A model generated the notes under the pieces. It was given only the letters and a program-made list of their open reading frames with translations. It searched no databases and was not told the origin of the DNA. DNA of 64,000 bases from Flavobacteriales bacterium (GTDB lineage Bacteria; Bacteroidota; Bacteroidia; Flavobacteriales_E; Vicingaceae): assembly GCA_018608405.1 (NCBI GenBank), contig JABAZP010000038.1, positions 21,338 to 85,337 of the forward strand, read 5' to 3'. Shown in pieces: positions 27,003 to 38,512 of the stretch; position 1 is the stretch's first letter; each line of letters starts with the position of its first letter. Position numbers and translations under genes: made by a program.

Positions 27003-27010
27003 TAATTTGG
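27003..27010 (+). promoter_or_regulatory. -7 promoter element for the M16 pair
   Basis: TAATTTGG is a near match to TAnnTTTG with ATTG 17 bp upstream. It ends 21 nt before the first M16 start codon. Confidence 0.35.
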
Positions 27011-27031
27011 TGAATCTAAAAAAAAGACTAT

Positions 27032-28366
27032 ATGAAAAAGAGAATTATCCTAGCATTTACCGTATTCTTTACCCTAGGAAGTGTTTATGCTCAGATGGAA
27101 TCCAATAAAATTGATTTCGTTGAATACGATCTTGATAATGGGATGCATGTAATTTTACATCAAGATAAATCTACACCAATTGTAGCGGTGTCTGTGTTGT
27201 ACCATGTTGGATCTAAAAATGAAGATCCTAGTAGAACTGGGTTTGCTCATTTTTTCGAGCACTTACTATTTGAAGGCTCGGAAAACATTGAAAGGGGTGA
27301 GTTTTTTAAAATAGTTCAAGGTAACGGTGGAGTGTTAAATGCGAATACTTCTTTTGATCGAACTTATTATTTTGAGATACTCCCATCGAATCAGTTAAAG
27401 TTGGCTTTATGGTTAGAGTCTGAACGACTGTTACATGCCAAAATTGACCAAGAGGGTGTCGAAACACAAAGAGGTGTTGTAAAAGAAGAATTGAAACAAC
27501 GAAATGAAAACACTCCATACGGAACAATTTTAAATGAAACGTTTGGTCATGCTTTTGTTGAGCATCCTTACCGGTGGACACCTGGTGGTTCACCAGAATA
27601 CATCAATAAAGCTGAATTATCAGAATTTATGGATTTTTACAATACTTTTTATGTTCCTAACAACGCAACACTTTCAATTGCAGGAGACATTGATATCGCT
27701 CAAGCTAAAAAATGGATTGCAGAGTATTTTGGAACAATCCCCAAGGGAACTAAAGCAATTCCTAGACCAACTGTTTTTGAGCCCAAAAAAACATCGGAAG
27801 TAAGAGATACTATATATGATAATATTCAATTACCTGCCGTGGTTATGGGTTATCATATGCCTGCACAGGGCACGGAAGATTATTATGCGATGAGTATGTT
27901 GTCCCAATTGTTGTCGCAAGGTGAGAGTTCTCGATTTCAAAAGGTGATAAAGGATGAAAAGCAAAAAGCATTATTTGTTGGTGCTTTCCCACTTCCAACT
28001 GAAGATCCCGGATTAGCACTTATGTTTGGTATTACAAATATGGGAGTTCAGCCTATAGAATTGGAAGAAGCAATGAACATGGAAACAGAAAAGGTCAAGA
28101 AGGAATTAATTTCAGATTTAGAGTTTCAAAAGTTGAAAAACCAGGTTGAGAATGATTTTATAAGTGGCAATTCTAGTGTACAAGGACTGGCGGAGAATTT
28201 AGCAAACTACCATGTATATTTTGGAGAGGCTAATCTGATTAACACTGAAATTAACCGCTATATGAAAGTGACGAAAGAGGAGATTCGGAAAGTTGCTCAG
28301 AAATATTTGACGAATGAAAATAGAGTAGTACTTTACTACTTACCTAAAGCACAGCAAGCTAACTAA
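27032..28366 (+). CDS. M16 family zinc peptidase, catalytic subunit
   Basis: A 444-aa secreted M16B peptidase: signal MKKRIILAFTVFFTLGSVYAQ, then the inverted zinc motif HFFEH (about residues 73-77) inside GFAHFFEHLLFEGSENI, and the third ligand Glu about 75 residues later in RGVVKEELKQR. The second M16 half carries the substrate-side YxxR-like region near NENRVVLYYLP. In this phylum the catalytic gene is usually followed by a non-catalytic partner, and that is the case here 28 bp downstream. The heterodimer probably degrades peptides in the periplasm. Confidence 0.93.
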   Translation: MKKRIILAFTVFFTLGSVYAQMESNKIDFVEYDLDNGMHVILHQDKSTPIVAVSVLYHVGSKNEDPSRTGFAHFFEHLLFEGSENIERGEFFKIVQGNGGVLNANTSFDRTYYFEILPSNQLKLALWLESERLLHAKIDQEGVETQRGVVKEELKQRNENTPYGTILNETFGHAFVEHPYRWTPGGSPEYINKAELSEFMDFYNTFYVPNNATLSIAGDIDIAQAKKWIAEYFGTIPKGTKAIPRPTVFEPKKTSEVRDTIYDNIQLPAVVMGYHMPAQGTEDYYAMSMLSQLLSQGESSRFQKVIKDEKQKALFVGAFPLPTEDPGLALMFGITNMGVQPIELEEAMNMETEKVKKELISDLEFQKLKNQVENDFISGNSSVQGLAENLANYHVYFGEANLINTEINRYMKVTKEEIRKVAQKYLTNENRVVLYYLPKAQQAN

Positions 28367-28394
28367 ATTTAGAAAATCGAAGAAAATAAAAAAG

Positions 28395-30458
28395 ATGAAA
28401 AAGTTATATAGTAGTATACTAAGCCTTTTGTTTTGTGCAGTTACAATTGCTCAAGTTGACAGGAGTAAAATGCCTGAACCAGGACCAGCTCCCAAAATTG
28501 AGTTGGGCGAAACACAATCGTTTACGTTAGAGAATGGATTGAAAGTATTTGTTGTAGAAAATCACAAACTACCAAAAGTTTCATTTTCCTTACAGTTTGA
28601 TAATGATCCAATAGTTGAAGGAGATAAAGCAGGTGCTGCTCAAATTGCGGGAGATTTACTAGCAAAAGGCACAACCAATAGAACAAAAGAAGAGTTAAAC
28701 TTTGAAGTGGATTTCATGGGGGCTAGGTTCTTTACTTCCGCAAACTCCGTTTTTGGTTCAGCTTTAAAAAAGCACCAAGAAAAATTATTGGACATCATGT
28801 CAGACGTTGTAAAAAACTCTGACTTTAAAACCGAAGAGCTAGAGAAATTAAAAACTCAATATATTTCAGGTAAACAAACAGAAAAAGATGACCCTGATGC
28901 TATTGCTAGTAATGTTCAACGGGTTTTATTGTATGGAAAAAATCACCCTTATGGTGAGTTAACAACGGAAGAAACGTTAAAGAACATAGAATTAGATGAT
29001 GTAAAAGCATACTATTCTTCTTATGTAAAGCCAAATGTTGCTTACATGGCTGTTGTTGGAGACATTGACTTGAAAGAGGCAAAAACGTTAATTACAAAAT
29101 ATTTTGGTGATTGGGAAAGTGGAGAAGTGCCAACTCACACGTATGAGATGCCTGAAGCTCCAAAAACAATGAAGGTTGTGTTGGTGAACAAACCTGGAGC
29201 GGTGCAGTCAGTTATTTCAACTATCAATATCCTAGATTTAAAACCGGGCAGTGCTGATGCAATTGCAGCCAACATCACTAACGGCATTCTTGGTGGTGGT
29301 TTTGTTTCTAAATTGAATCTGAACTTACGAGAAGCTAACTCTTATACCTATGGAGCTAGATCGAGTATAAGTTCAGATGAATTAGTTGGATCATTTACAG
29401 CATCAGCAAAGGTTAGAAATGAGGTAACGGATAGCGCGTTGGCAGAAATGTTGAAAGAAATCAACAACATGAGAACTGGAAATATTTCATCCGATGAATT
29501 GGAAACAACAAAAAGGTACAGAGCAGGTACGTTTGCTATAGGTTTGGAAAATGCACAAACCAAAGCGCGTTTTGCTATCAACATCGAAAAGTATAACCTG
29601 GACGAGGATTATTATGCAAATTACCTTAAAAATGTAGCAGCTGTGACCTTAGAGGATGTGAAAGCAGTTTCTAAGAAATACATCAACCCTACAAACGGTT
29701 ACATTCTTGTAGTAGGTAATAAAGATGAAATTTTAGATAAAGTGAAAGCTTTTGCTCCAGGTGGAAAAGTAGTCTTGATGGATATTAATGGCGATTTAGC
29801 AACAGAAAACACATTAAAACCTGCACCTGCTGGAATAGATGCAAAGACAGTTATTAATCAATACATTAATGCGGTAGGGGGTACTAAAAATTGGTCTAAA
29901 TTGAAAGGAATGAAGACTGAAATGAGCACAAGCACACAAGGGATGCCATTGACGATAACAACAATTGCAGCAACACCAAATAAGTCTGCAACAGAAATAG
30001 CCGTTAATGGAAACGTAATGCAAAAAATAGTTTTCGATGGTGAAAAAGGAGCTGTAATACAAGGAGGTCAGGCGCAAGAATTTGACGACGAAAGAAATCA
30101 GAAAATGGCGGTAGAAACAGCTATGTTTCCTGAAGCAGATTACTTAAAAGGTGAATATAGTCTTGAATTAAAAGGCATAGATCTACAAAATGACGAAGAG
30201 GTTTATGTTGTTAAAATTGAAAAGCCAGGAGGAAATGTAATGACCAATTTTTATAGCGTAGAATCGGGTTTTCTAATTTTGTCGCAAGAGACCACAGATG
30301 CGGGTATGTCAGAAGCTTTGTACTCGGACTACAAATCGGTTAAAAAAGTTATGGTACCTCATAAAATTTTACGAAATGCAGGACCTCAAAAAATGGAATT
30401 GAAGGTAGAGAAGGTTGTTTTAAACCCAAAGGTCGACGAAGAAACTTTTAAATTCTAA
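28395..30458 (+). CDS. M16 family partner subunit lacking zinc motif, with extra C-terminal domain
   Basis: A 687-aa secreted protein (signal MKKLYSSILSLLFCAVTIAQ). Residues about 35-465 have M16 architecture (FTLENGLKVFVVENHKLPKV, LNLREANSYTYGARSSI), but at the HxxEH position it has AGAAQIAGDL, so it cannot bind zinc. The last 200 residues or so, from KTVINQYINAVGGTKNWSKL, form a separate beta-rich domain resembling lipoprotein-carrier or LolA-like folds found on similar partners. It likely pairs with the preceding catalytic subunit. It ends at a bidirectional terminator. Confidence 0.9.
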   Translation: MKKLYSSILSLLFCAVTIAQVDRSKMPEPGPAPKIELGETQSFTLENGLKVFVVENHKLPKVSFSLQFDNDPIVEGDKAGAAQIAGDLLAKGTTNRTKEELNFEVDFMGARFFTSANSVFGSALKKHQEKLLDIMSDVVKNSDFKTEELEKLKTQYISGKQTEKDDPDAIASNVQRVLLYGKNHPYGELTTEETLKNIELDDVKAYYSSYVKPNVAYMAVVGDIDLKEAKTLITKYFGDWESGEVPTHTYEMPEAPKTMKVVLVNKPGAVQSVISTINILDLKPGSADAIAANITNGILGGGFVSKLNLNLREANSYTYGARSSISSDELVGSFTASAKVRNEVTDSALAEMLKEINNMRTGNISSDELETTKRYRAGTFAIGLENAQTKARFAINIEKYNLDEDYYANYLKNVAAVTLEDVKAVSKKYINPTNGYILVVGNKDEILDKVKAFAPGGKVVLMDINGDLATENTLKPAPAGIDAKTVINQYINAVGGTKNWSKLKGMKTEMSTSTQGMPLTITTIAATPNKSATEIAVNGNVMQKIVFDGEKGAVIQGGQAQEFDDERNQKMAVETAMFPEADYLKGEYSLELKGIDLQNDEEVYVVKIEKPGGNVMTNFYSVESGFLILSQETTDAGMSEALYSDYKSVKKVMVPHKILRNAGPQKMELKVEKVVLNPKVDEETFKF

Positions 30459-30479
30459 AAGCAAATAATAAATTTTTGG

Positions 30480-30512
30480 AAGCCTCTTCAATAAACTTGA
30501 AGAGGCTTTTTT
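30480..30512. terminator. Terminator between M16 partner and flavin reductase genes
   Basis: AAGCCTCTTCAA and TTGAAGAGGCTT form a perfect 12-bp stem with a 5-nt loop followed by TTTTTT. It lies between convergent genes and can serve the plus strand; on the minus strand the flanking T run is weaker. Confidence 0.85.
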
Positions 30513-30524
30513 ATGCTCCTTATT

Positions 30525-31154
30525 TTATTCAAATATGGGGAGTTCAGATACTCGAGCATAAGGAAAGTTTCCTATTTCTTCAACTTTATGATACCTGTTC
30601 AGACCTGAAATTGCTACGGTATCAATCGCATTTAAATCTAATTGACCATTGTCTGTCACTGCTACTTCGTCTACATAAATATTTTCAATAGAACCGATAA
30701 CAAGCATCGTATCGTTTAATTCAATATCTATAATTTGCTCCAGCTTCATGGCCATTTTTAACTTGCTCTCTTGTACAAATGGTGAATGACAGTCGCCCAA
30801 GTATTCCGGAGTTAGTTTACAGGCTGAAAATTCTGAAACACCAAGTTCAAAGTTAGCTGAAGTATAATGAGCTTTTTTAATAATTTCTTCGCTAACAGAG
30901 TTAATTGTAAAGCTCTTAGTCTCCTTCATATTCGTTAGTGTATTTCTAGGTACACTCGCCGGTCTCATGATAAATCCCAACAGGGCCGGATTTGCGCCCA
31001 AATGGACCACAGAACTAAAGATGGCCAGGTTTTCCCCGTGCTCGCCTTTCGTGCCAATAAGGTTTGCTGATTTATAACCACTAACTGAATTTATTAAATT
31101 CAATCTGAATATTTTATCTGCTGATTGTATTTCTTCTTCGCTAAAACTTTTCAT
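30525..31154 (-). CDS. Flavin reductase family protein (FMN-binding split barrel)
   Basis: A 209-aa protein of the flavin-reductase-like FMN-binding split-barrel family: SGYKSANLIGTKGEHGENLA, SVVHLGANPALLGFIMRPAS (FMN-contacting segment) and KSFTINSVSEEIIKKAHYTS. Such proteins reduce or bind FMN and sometimes serve a monooxygenase partner; none is adjacent. No signal peptide is present. The gene is convergent with the M16 pair and co-directional with clpC upstream, from which it is separated by a terminator. Confidence 0.85.
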   Translation of the reverse strand: MKSFSEEEIQSADKIFRLNLINSVSGYKSANLIGTKGEHGENLAIFSSVVHLGANPALLGFIMRPASVPRNTLTNMKETKSFTINSVSEEIIKKAHYTSANFELGVSEFSACKLTPEYLGDCHSPFVQESKLKMAMKLEQIIDIELNDTMLVIGSIENIYVDEVAVTDNGQLDLNAIDTVAISGLNRYHKVEEIGNFPYARVSELPIFE

Positions 31155-31226
31155 GTATATCTAACAACAAATTTTAAATGTGGTTTACATGCAGTGCGAC
31201 AAAAGGACCGCAGTAAAAGCACAAAA

Positions 31227-31254
31227 AAGCCCGATTCGTTAATGAATCGGGCTT
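31227..31254 (-). terminator. Intrinsic terminator after clpC
   Basis: AAGCCCGATTC and GAATCGGGCTT form an 11-bp perfect stem with a 6-nt loop; on the minus strand it is followed by a T run. It lies 20 nt after the clpC stop. Confidence 0.88.
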
Positions 31255-31274
31255 AACCTTTATACTACTTTGAT

Positions 31275-33908
31275 TTATTTCGCTTTTGTTTCATCTGTAT
31301 CACTATCGCCTTCTTTTTTTGATTCCGGCAACGATTTTGGACTTGTAGATTTTAAGGACTTTTTGGGTTTAATGATTTCAATCTTAATGTTTTCCTTTTT
31401 ATCGTCCAGTTTAATACTGATCATATCTCCTTCTAATAATCTAGATTGAATTATTTCTTCAGCCAATGGATCTTCAACGTATTTTTGTATCGCTCTTGCT
31501 AGCGGTCTTGCTCCATATTCTGGGTCATAACCTTTGTCAGCAATAAAATCTTTTGCTGGCTCAGAAATTTCAACAGTGAAGCCCATTTCTTTTGTTCTGC
31601 TGTATAAACCTTCGAGCTCTATGTCAATTATATCGTGAATGTGCTCTTTTGTCAGTGCATTGAAAATCATGATGTCGTCAATCCGATTTAGAAATTCAGG
31701 AGCGAAAGCTTTTTTCAAGGCAGATTGGATTACGCCATCAGCGTACTTATCTTTATTTTGCTGTTTAGCTGCTGTTGAGAATCCTACACCTGTTCCAAAA
31801 TCTTTCAATTGTCTCGCACCAATGTTTGAGGTCATAATGATAATGGTATTTTTAAAGCTAATTTTTCTGCCTAGGCTGTCAGTAACTTGACCATCGTCTA
31901 AAACTTGCAACAACAAATTGTAAACATCAGGGTGAGCTTTCTCAATCTCATCTAGTAAAATAACAGAGTAGGGGCGTCTTCTAACTTTCTCCGTTAATTG
32001 ACCACCCTCTTCGTATCCAACGTAGCCCGGAGGTGCTCCAATTAATCTACTAACTGCGAATTTTTCCATGTATTCACTCATATCAATTCGAATCAATGCA
32101 TCATCATTGTCAAATAGATGTCTCGCCAATACTTTAGCTAACTGTGTTTTACCAACCCCTGTTGGCCCTAAGAAAATAAATGAACCTATTGGTTTGTTTG
32201 GATCTTTTAATCCTGCGCGGTTTCTTTGAATCGCCTTCACCACTTTTTTAATGGCGTCTTCTTGGCCAATCACCTTGTCGTGAATTTCATCGTACATTTT
32301 AACGAGTTTTTTACCCTCTTTCTGTGCGACTCTTTTCATAGGTATTCCTGTCATCATTGCCACAACTTCAGCAACATCCTCCTCACTTACCGTTTCACGA
32401 TGATTCTTTGTTTCTTCTTCCCATGCTTTTTTAGCGCTTTCAATTGCTTCCGATAGTTGTCTCTCAGAATCTCTTAAGCGTGCAGCTTCTTCATATTTTT
32501 GACTGCGTACCACCCGATTTTTTTCAACTTTAACATCTTCAATTTGCGCTTCAATTTCAATAATGTTCTGCGGAACCTTGATGTTTGTGATGTGCACTCT
32601 TGAACCCGCTTCGTCTAGCGCATCAATTGCCTTATCCGGCAAATGACGGTCTGTCATGTAACGATCTGTCAAATTCACACAAGCTCTTAATGCTTCATCG
32701 GTGTAGTTAACATTGTGATGTTCTTCGTATTTATCTTTAATGTTATTCAAAATTTGGAACGTTTCTTCGTTGGTTGTTGGCTCAACTAAAACCTTTTGAA
32801 ACCGCCGTTCTAAAGCTCCGTCTTTCTCAATATGTTGTCTAAACTCATCTAAGGTTGTTGCACCAATACATTGGATTTCACCTCGGGCTAACGCTGGCTT
32901 AAACATGTTTGATGCGTCTAAAGAACCAGATGCTCCACCTGCACCAACAATTGTATGAATCTCATCAATAAAAAGAATGATGTTTGGAGATTTTTCCAAT
33001 TCATTCATTACTGCTTTCATTCTCTCTTCAAACTGTCCTCTATACTTTGTTCCGGCAACCAAAGAAGCTAAATCAAGTGTTACAATTCTCTTGTTAAAGA
33101 GTACTCTTGAAACCTTTTTCTGAATAATTCGCAGTGCAAGTCCTTCAGCAATAGCAGATTTACCAACTCCCGGTTCTCCAATTAAAATAGGATTATTCTT
33201 TTTTCTTCTGGATAGAATTTGAGATACCCTTTCTATTTCAGCTTCTCTTCCTACAATAGGATCAAGCTTCCCATCTTCTGCCATTGAAGTCAAGTCTCTT
33301 CCAAAATTATCTAAAACAGGCGTTTTCGACTTTGAATTACCACTTTTTGACGATCCCGATTCACCTCCCGATCTTCCCGAAGCTCCGCCTGATCCTAAAA
33401 AGCCCAAAGACTCATCATCATCATTGGTTGGGTTACCGGGAACCTCATTTCTTGGACTAGAAGAAGGTTTGTTCGATAGTATACTTTCCAATTCATCTTT
33501 TACAGATTCGTAGAATACATTTTGCTCTTCCAATGACTGCGTAGCAATGTTGTTCGCATCCTTCAAAATGGAGAGTAATAAGTGTTCAGTTCCAATAAGG
33601 CTTTGATTAAAAAGCTTCGCTTCTAAGTAAGTTATCTTTAAAACTCTCTCTGCCTGTTTAACCAAGGGTATATTGGATAAATGGTTAATTGAGCTATTGC
33701 CAACTTTGGTAGAACTTTCTATTCGCCTTCTCAATTCATTTAAATCGGCGCCAAGTGAATTTAGAATCTGAATTCCGCTTCCTTGTCCTTCTCGAATCAT
33801 ACCCAATAGGAGGTGTTCTATACCTATATAGTCATGACCAAGTCGCAGAGCTTCCTCGCGACTGTAGGTAATGACGTCTTTTACTCGTTGTGAGAAATTA
33901 GATTCCAT
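31275..33908 (-). CDS. clpC: ATP-dependent Clp protease ATPase subunit ClpC
   Basis: An 877-aa AAA+ unfoldase. The N-domain holds two Clp_N repeats ([20 protein letters not shown] and [20 protein letters not shown]), then a Gly/Ser-rich linker (about residues 165-200). AAA-1 has [13 protein letters not shown] and [12 protein letters not shown]; a middle domain with a UVR motif ([17 protein letters not shown]) follows; AAA-2 has [12 protein letters not shown] and [18 protein letters not shown] loop ([11 protein letters not shown]) near the end of AAA-2 would contact ClpP. UVR plus this layout means ClpC, not ClpA/B. A minus-strand TACGTTTA 21 nt upstream is one mismatch from a -7 box. Confidence 0.96.
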   Translation of the reverse strand: MESNFSQRVKDVITYSREEALRLGHDYIGIEHLLLGMIREGQGSGIQILNSLGADLNELRRRIESSTKVGNSSINHLSNIPLVKQAERVLKITYLEAKLFNQSLIGTEHLLLSILKDANNIATQSLEEQNVFYESVKDELESILSNKPSSSPRNEVPGNPTNDDDESLGFLGSGGASGRSGGESGSSKSGNSKSKTPVLDNFGRDLTSMAEDGKLDPIVGREAEIERVSQILSRRKKNNPILIGEPGVGKSAIAEGLALRIIQKKVSRVLFNKRIVTLDLASLVAGTKYRGQFEERMKAVMNELEKSPNIILFIDEIHTIVGAGGASGSLDASNMFKPALARGEIQCIGATTLDEFRQHIEKDGALERRFQKVLVEPTTNEETFQILNNIKDKYEEHHNVNYTDEALRACVNLTDRYMTDRHLPDKAIDALDEAGSRVHITNIKVPQNIIEIEAQIEDVKVEKNRVVRSQKYEEAARLRDSERQLSEAIESAKKAWEEETKNHRETVSEEDVAEVVAMMTGIPMKRVAQKEGKKLVKMYDEIHDKVIGQEDAIKKVVKAIQRNRAGLKDPNKPIGSFIFLGPTGVGKTQLAKVLARHLFDNDDALIRIDMSEYMEKFAVSRLIGAPPGYVGYEEGGQLTEKVRRRPYSVILLDEIEKAHPDVYNLLLQVLDDGQVTDSLGRKISFKNTIIIMTSNIGARQLKDFGTGVGFSTAAKQQNKDKYADGVIQSALKKAFAPEFLNRIDDIMIFNALTKEHIHDIIDIELEGLYSRTKEMGFTVEISEPAKDFIADKGYDPEYGARPLARAIQKYVEDPLAEEIIQSRLLEGDMISIKLDDKKENIKIEIIKPKKSLKSTSPKSLPESKKEGDSDTDETKAK

Positions 33909-34169
33909 AATGTTTCGTTCTTTTATAATAAACGTATTTGAGGGGCATTTAGTTGTAAAAAATAGAAATTTTAACGGACCATTTCAATACCAATCAAAGA
34001 TATTTTAAGTGTTCTATGCAAATGACGAACCAAAGCTCTTTTATCAACAAAATTTTGTTAGTATTTAGTGCCATTTTAAGCCTCTGAACGCATTATTTAT
34101 CGGTAGTTTAGTAGTAATGTTCAACCGTTAAAATAAAGTTGAAATTTAGCATCTAAGAATACTGTAAAT

Positions 34170-36731
34170 ATGGCAGAAGGAGAAAAAATCGTTCAAATTA
34201 ATATTGAAGACGAAATGAAGTCAGCCTACATTGATTATTCAATGTCGGTTATCGTAAGTAGAGCACTCCCAGATGTAAGGGATGGTTTAAAACCTGTTCA
34301 CAGAAGAATTTTATATGGCATGCAAGATTTAGGTGTATTGTCATCTAGGCCTCACAAGAAATCAGCTAGAATTGTAGGAGAGGTGCTTGGAAAGTACCAT
34401 CCACATGGAGATACTGCAGTATATGATTCCATGGTGCGAATGGCACAACCTTGGTCTTTGCGCTACATGTTAGTCGATGGACAGGGTAACTTTGGTTCTG
34501 TTGATGGGGATAGTCCTGCGGCCATGAGATATACCGAGGCAAGGCTGAGAAAAATCTCAGAAGACATGCTTGCAGATATTGACAAGGAAACCGTTGATTT
34601 TAGATTGAACTTCGATGATTCATTAACAGAGCCAACGGTATTGCCTACAAGAATTCCACAACTACTAATTAATGGTGGGTCTGGAATTGCAGTAGGGATG
34701 GCCACCAACATGGCTCCTCATAACTTAAGTGAAGTTATTGACGGCATTAGCGCGTATATCGATAACCGTGATATTGAGATAGCCGACTTAATGCAACACA
34801 TAAAAGCGCCAGATTTTCCGACAGGTGGAATAATTTATGGTTATGAAGGAGTTCGTTCTGCATTTGAGACAGGAAGAGGGCGTATTGTAATGCGTGCAAA
34901 GTGCGAAATAGAAGTTACCAGTAGTGGAAGAGAAAGAATAATTGTTTCAGAAATTCCTTATTTGGTCAACAAAGCCGATCTGATTAAAAAAACAGCTGAT
35001 CTTGTAAATGATAAGAAGATTGAAGGTATTGCTGATTTGAACGATGAGTCAGACAGAAATGGAATGAGAATCGTTTATGATTTAAAAAGAGATGCTATTA
35101 CAAACGTAGTAATGAATAATTTATTCAAATATACTGCGCTTCAGACATCATTTTCTGTGAATAACATTGCCTTGGTAAATGGTAGACCAGAAATGCTGAA
35201 TCTCAAAGATATGATTCATCACTTTGTGGAGTTTAGGCATGAGGTGGTCATTAATAGAACAGAGTTTGAACTTAAAAAAGCAAAAGACAAAGCACATGTG
35301 CTTGAAGGTTTAATTATTGCTATTGATAATTTAGATGAAGTAATTAAACTCATTAGAGCTAGTAGAACGACCGATGATGCGCGTAATGGTTTAATGGAGA
35401 AGTTTTCGTTATCTGAAATACAAGCTAAGGCTGTATTAGACTTACGTTTACAGAAGTTAACCGGTTTAGAAAGAGATAAATTAAAAGAAGAGCATGCAGA
35501 ATTAATGAGATTAATTACTCATTTAGAGGCAGTTTTAGCGAATGAGGACATGAGAATGGACATCATTAAAGCTGAATTGCTCGAAGTCAAAGAGAAATAC
35601 GGTGATGAAAGACGATCTCTAATTGAATACTCAGCAGAGGACTTTAGTATTGAAGATATGATTCCAGACGAAGAAGTAGTGGTTACTATTTCTCACTTGG
35701 GTTACATTAAACGAACCCAACTTACGGAGTATAGAAGACAAAATAGAGGAGGGACCGGATCGAAAGGTTCTGCTACAAGAGATGCAGATTTCTTAGAACA
35801 TTTATTCGTAGCAACAACACATAACTACCTCTTAATCTTTACTGAGAAAGGGAAATGTTACTGGATGAGGGTTTTCGAAGTACCGGAAGGTACGAAGACC
35901 TCAAAAGGAAGAGCAATACAAAACCTGATTAGTATAGAACCGGATGATAATGTTAAGGCATATATCTGTGTGAAAGATTTGACGGATGAAGAATACATTA
36001 ACAATAACTATATTGTCATGTGTTCTCGAAAAGGGGTGATAAAGAAAACGAGCTTAGAGGCTTACTCTAGACCAAGGACAAATGGTATTAATGCAATTAC
36101 AATTCGAGAAGGAGACCAATTATTGGAAGCTAAGTTGACAAACGGCTCTGATGAAATTATGATGGCAATTGGAAGTGGTAGAGCTATTCGATTCAATGAG
36201 AGCAAAGTAAGACCAATGGGAAGAAATGCTGCGGGAGTTAGAGGTATTACGATTGGTGAAGAGGATGAAGTTGTCGGAATGATTACAGTTAGAGAACCAA
36301 AAGAAGAAACCGTCTTGGTAGTCTCTGAAAAAGGATATGGAAAGCGAAGTTTTTTAAACGACCCTGAAGATGATTCAGAAATATATAGAGTTACGAACAG
36401 AGGAGGCAAAGGTGTAAAAACGTTAAACGTAACTGAAAAAACCGGTAAGCTTATTGCAATCAAGAATGTCACAGATGATAATGATTTAATGATCATTAAC
36501 AGATCTGGAGTAATCATTAGGATTGCCGTTTCTGACTTAAGAGTTATGGGACGTGCGACACAAGGAGTGCGATTGATTAACTTAAAAAATAATGACTCGA
36601 TTGCAGCTGTAGCAAAAGTTTCTGTTGATGAGGAAGAGGAAGGAGTAGAGCCTGTGGCAGAATCAGAAGGTACGGAAGAAAGTAATTCAGCTGAAGAAAC
36701 TAACGACACTGATAATACAGATGCCAAATAA
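34170..36731 (+). CDS. gyrA: DNA gyrase subunit A
   Basis: An 853-aa type II topoisomerase A subunit. The N-terminus [24 protein letters not shown] segment ([20 protein letters not shown]) and the DNA-gate region [19 protein letters not shown] are clear; the catalytic Tyr lies in [10 protein letters not shown] (about residue 121). At quinolone-contact positions it has Thr (E. coli Ser83) and Asp (Asp87). The C-terminal beta-pinwheel begins with a GyrA-box-like QNRGGTG, differing from QRRGGKG, which is common in this phylum. The last 35 residues are a very acidic tail. GyrA is favoured over ParC because of the box. Confidence 0.95.
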   Translation: MAEGEKIVQINIEDEMKSAYIDYSMSVIVSRALPDVRDGLKPVHRRILYGMQDLGVLSSRPHKKSARIVGEVLGKYHPHGDTAVYDSMVRMAQPWSLRYMLVDGQGNFGSVDGDSPAAMRYTEARLRKISEDMLADIDKETVDFRLNFDDSLTEPTVLPTRIPQLLINGGSGIAVGMATNMAPHNLSEVIDGISAYIDNRDIEIADLMQHIKAPDFPTGGIIYGYEGVRSAFETGRGRIVMRAKCEIEVTSSGRERIIVSEIPYLVNKADLIKKTADLVNDKKIEGIADLNDESDRNGMRIVYDLKRDAITNVVMNNLFKYTALQTSFSVNNIALVNGRPEMLNLKDMIHHFVEFRHEVVINRTEFELKKAKDKAHVLEGLIIAIDNLDEVIKLIRASRTTDDARNGLMEKFSLSEIQAKAVLDLRLQKLTGLERDKLKEEHAELMRLITHLEAVLANEDMRMDIIKAELLEVKEKYGDERRSLIEYSAEDFSIEDMIPDEEVVVTISHLGYIKRTQLTEYRRQNRGGTGSKGSATRDADFLEHLFVATTHNYLLIFTEKGKCYWMRVFEVPEGTKTSKGRAIQNLISIEPDDNVKAYICVKDLTDEEYINNNYIVMCSRKGVIKKTSLEAYSRPRTNGINAITIREGDQLLEAKLTNGSDEIMMAIGSGRAIRFNESKVRPMGRNAAGVRGITIGEEDEVVGMITVREPKEETVLVVSEKGYGKRSFLNDPEDDSEIYRVTNRGGKGVKTLNVTEKTGKLIAIKNVTDDNDLMIINRSGVIIRIAVSDLRVMGRATQGVRLINLKNNDSIAAVAKVSVDEEEEGVEPVAESEGTEESNSAEETNDTDNTDAK

Positions 36732-36785
36732 TGGCAAAGTATTTGTAAAACAAGTTTTGAAATTTAATTTGAAAAATAACTAATC

Positions 36786-38051
36786 ATGAATAATAGCCTA
36801 AAATTAATGACATTGGTAATTGCTTCTTTGGTTTTCAGCAGCGTGTCTGCTCAGAAATCTAAATTGGTGAGCGCATACAATTACAACAAGTCTTACGAGA
36901 GAGATAAAGATTGTAGCGAGTTGGAAAAAGGAATTGAAGCAATCGAGCTTGTCACTAAAAATGAAAGCACAGCTAAGCTTTTGAAAACTTGGTATTATGG
37001 TGGTAATTTATACTTTAATGCTGCTTTATCACCTGACTCTGCATGTTCTGCTAAGTTTCCTGGTTCATTAGAAAAAAGTTATAAATTTTACATTGAAGCG
37101 ATAAAATATAACATTGATGCCCCAGGAGCTTCTGATCTTGATCTGATGAAAGAAGCTGATGAAATTCAATTTGCTAGTTATATCATGAATCGGAAGACAG
37201 AATACAACGAGCGATCATACATGAATGATATCTTAAACCAAAAATTCCCATACTTGGCAAACGCTTTTGTGAATAGGGGTGTGGAACAATTTCAAAAAGG
37301 CAATTTCGAAAAAGCGAAAGAGTATTCTCAAAATTCTGTTGAAATCAATGCTTATATGGGAAGAGTCGATTCCTTAGGACTCTTTAATTCAGCCATAGCA
37401 GCAGAGCGATTGAAACTATATGATGAAGCATTAGAATTATATACAGCCTTAACTCAAATCAAGTATGGAGGACCAAATGTTCATCTTTACATTGCAAACA
37501 TCTATGAAAATCGAGGAGACACCGTAAAGAGAGTAGAAGCAATTAGAAATGGTTTAAAACAGTATCCTGATAACGCTGACTTAATTCGAGAAGAATTAAA
37601 TTATTTACTACTAACAGGCCAAACAGATGCTGCTTTGGCAAATTTTGACAAGGCTATAGCAAATGACCCTGAAAATCCTGCAATGTTCTACAACAGAGGG
37701 TTAATTAACGACCAGATAGGCAATCAAGAGGCTGCTGCTGCTGATTACAATAAAGCCCTACAATATGACCCTAGCTTTTTCGATGCAGCTTATAACTTAG
37801 GAGCTATGTATTACAATATTGGTGTTGAATGGAATAACAAAGCTTCTGGTTATGGACTAGATGAAACTACCAAGTATGAAGAAGCTTCTAATAAAGCTAA
37901 TGAGTATTTTGCATTAGCAAAACCAGCTTTAGAAAAAGCTCATGAAATTGATCCTGAAGATAGGAATACTATTGCATCGTTAATAAAGATATATGCAATT
38001 GAAGGCGAGGATGCCAAATATTTAGAAATGAAAAAGAAATTAGATAACTAA
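36786..38051 (+). CDS. Secreted tetratricopeptide repeat protein
   Basis: A 421-aa protein with a signal peptide (MNNSLKLMTLVIASLVFSSVSA) and TPR units through most of its length: FVNRGVEQFQKGNFEKAKEY, AIAAERLKLYDEALELYTAL, NVHLYIANIYENRGDTVKRV, AMFYNRGLINDQIGNQEAAA and FDAAYNLGAMYYNIGVEWNN. It is likely periplasmic. It lies 54 bp after gyrA and may be read through from it. Similar gyrA-TPR pairs are common in Flavobacteriales. No specific role can be assigned. Confidence 0.88.
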   Translation: MNNSLKLMTLVIASLVFSSVSAQKSKLVSAYNYNKSYERDKDCSELEKGIEAIELVTKNESTAKLLKTWYYGGNLYFNAALSPDSACSAKFPGSLEKSYKFYIEAIKYNIDAPGASDLDLMKEADEIQFASYIMNRKTEYNERSYMNDILNQKFPYLANAFVNRGVEQFQKGNFEKAKEYSQNSVEINAYMGRVDSLGLFNSAIAAERLKLYDEALELYTALTQIKYGGPNVHLYIANIYENRGDTVKRVEAIRNGLKQYPDNADLIREELNYLLLTGQTDAALANFDKAIANDPENPAMFYNRGLINDQIGNQEAAAADYNKALQYDPSFFDAAYNLGAMYYNIGVEWNNKASGYGLDETTKYEEASNKANEYFALAKPALEKAHEIDPEDRNTIASLIKIYAIEGEDAKYLEMKKKLDN

Positions 38052-38068
38052 ATAATAAAAAATAGAAT

Positions 38069-38102
38069 AAAAAAGGCTTTCAATTTTTTGAAAGCCTTTT
38101 TT
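38069..38102. terminator. Bidirectional terminator between TPR and S4 genes
   Basis: AAAAGGCTTTCAA and TTGAAAGCCTTTT are perfect complements around a TTTT loop, with A and T runs on either side, between convergent genes. Confidence 0.88.
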
Positions 38103-38106
38103 ATGT

Positions 38107-38472
38107 TTAAAACCCAAGATCATCTAACTTTCTCCGATTTCGTTTCGTAGGCCTGCCGCTAAATCCTTGATGTCTCATCTGACGTTGAACCTCCTGCGCC
38201 ATAGCCAAAGTTTCTAGCTCTAATTCGGAAGTTGTTTCAACTACATAATCAGGAACCAATTTAGCTCCAACTCTTGACTTTGGAAAATCTAGTATTTTAA
38301 AACTTTTCCAAATGGGATTTACGCGAATTGAAATGGTATCACCAACTTTGGCTTCTTTTGATGCTTTAACTATTTCATCGTTAATTAGCACGCGATTAGC
38401 AGCACACTCTTTACTCGCTAAACTCCTAGTTTTAAAAAGCCGAATGGCCCAAATGTATTTATCAATTCTCAT
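38107..38472 (-). CDS. S4 RNA-binding protein, Hsp15-like
   Basis: A 121-aa protein with an N-terminal S4 domain. I take the ATG ending 38472 (MRIDKYIWAIRLFKTRSLAS); the 13-residue extension upstream is hydrophobic and unlike the family. RVLINDEIVKASKEAKVGDT and ISIRVNPIWKSFKIL complete the S4 fold. The C-terminus is very basic (GRPTKRNRRKLDDLGF). This is the Hsp15 family, which in E. coli binds 50S subunits carrying blocked nascent chains. It is separated from the HU gene by a terminator, so it probably has its own promoter. Confidence 0.9.
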   Translation of the reverse strand: MRIDKYIWAIRLFKTRSLASKECAANRVLINDEIVKASKEAKVGDTISIRVNPIWKSFKILDFPKSRVGAKLVPDYVVETTSELELETLAMAQEVQRQMRHQGFSGRPTKRNRRKLDDLGF

Positions 38473-38512
38473 GTAAAACAAACAGTAAATGTAATAGAAA
38501 AGTTTGGGCATA

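Noticed and set aside
36062..36727. 221-codon minus-strand frame inside gyrA
   Set aside because: It lies fully antisense to the well-conserved GyrA C-terminal domain; Ser/Val/Pro-rich composition is the usual shadow pattern.
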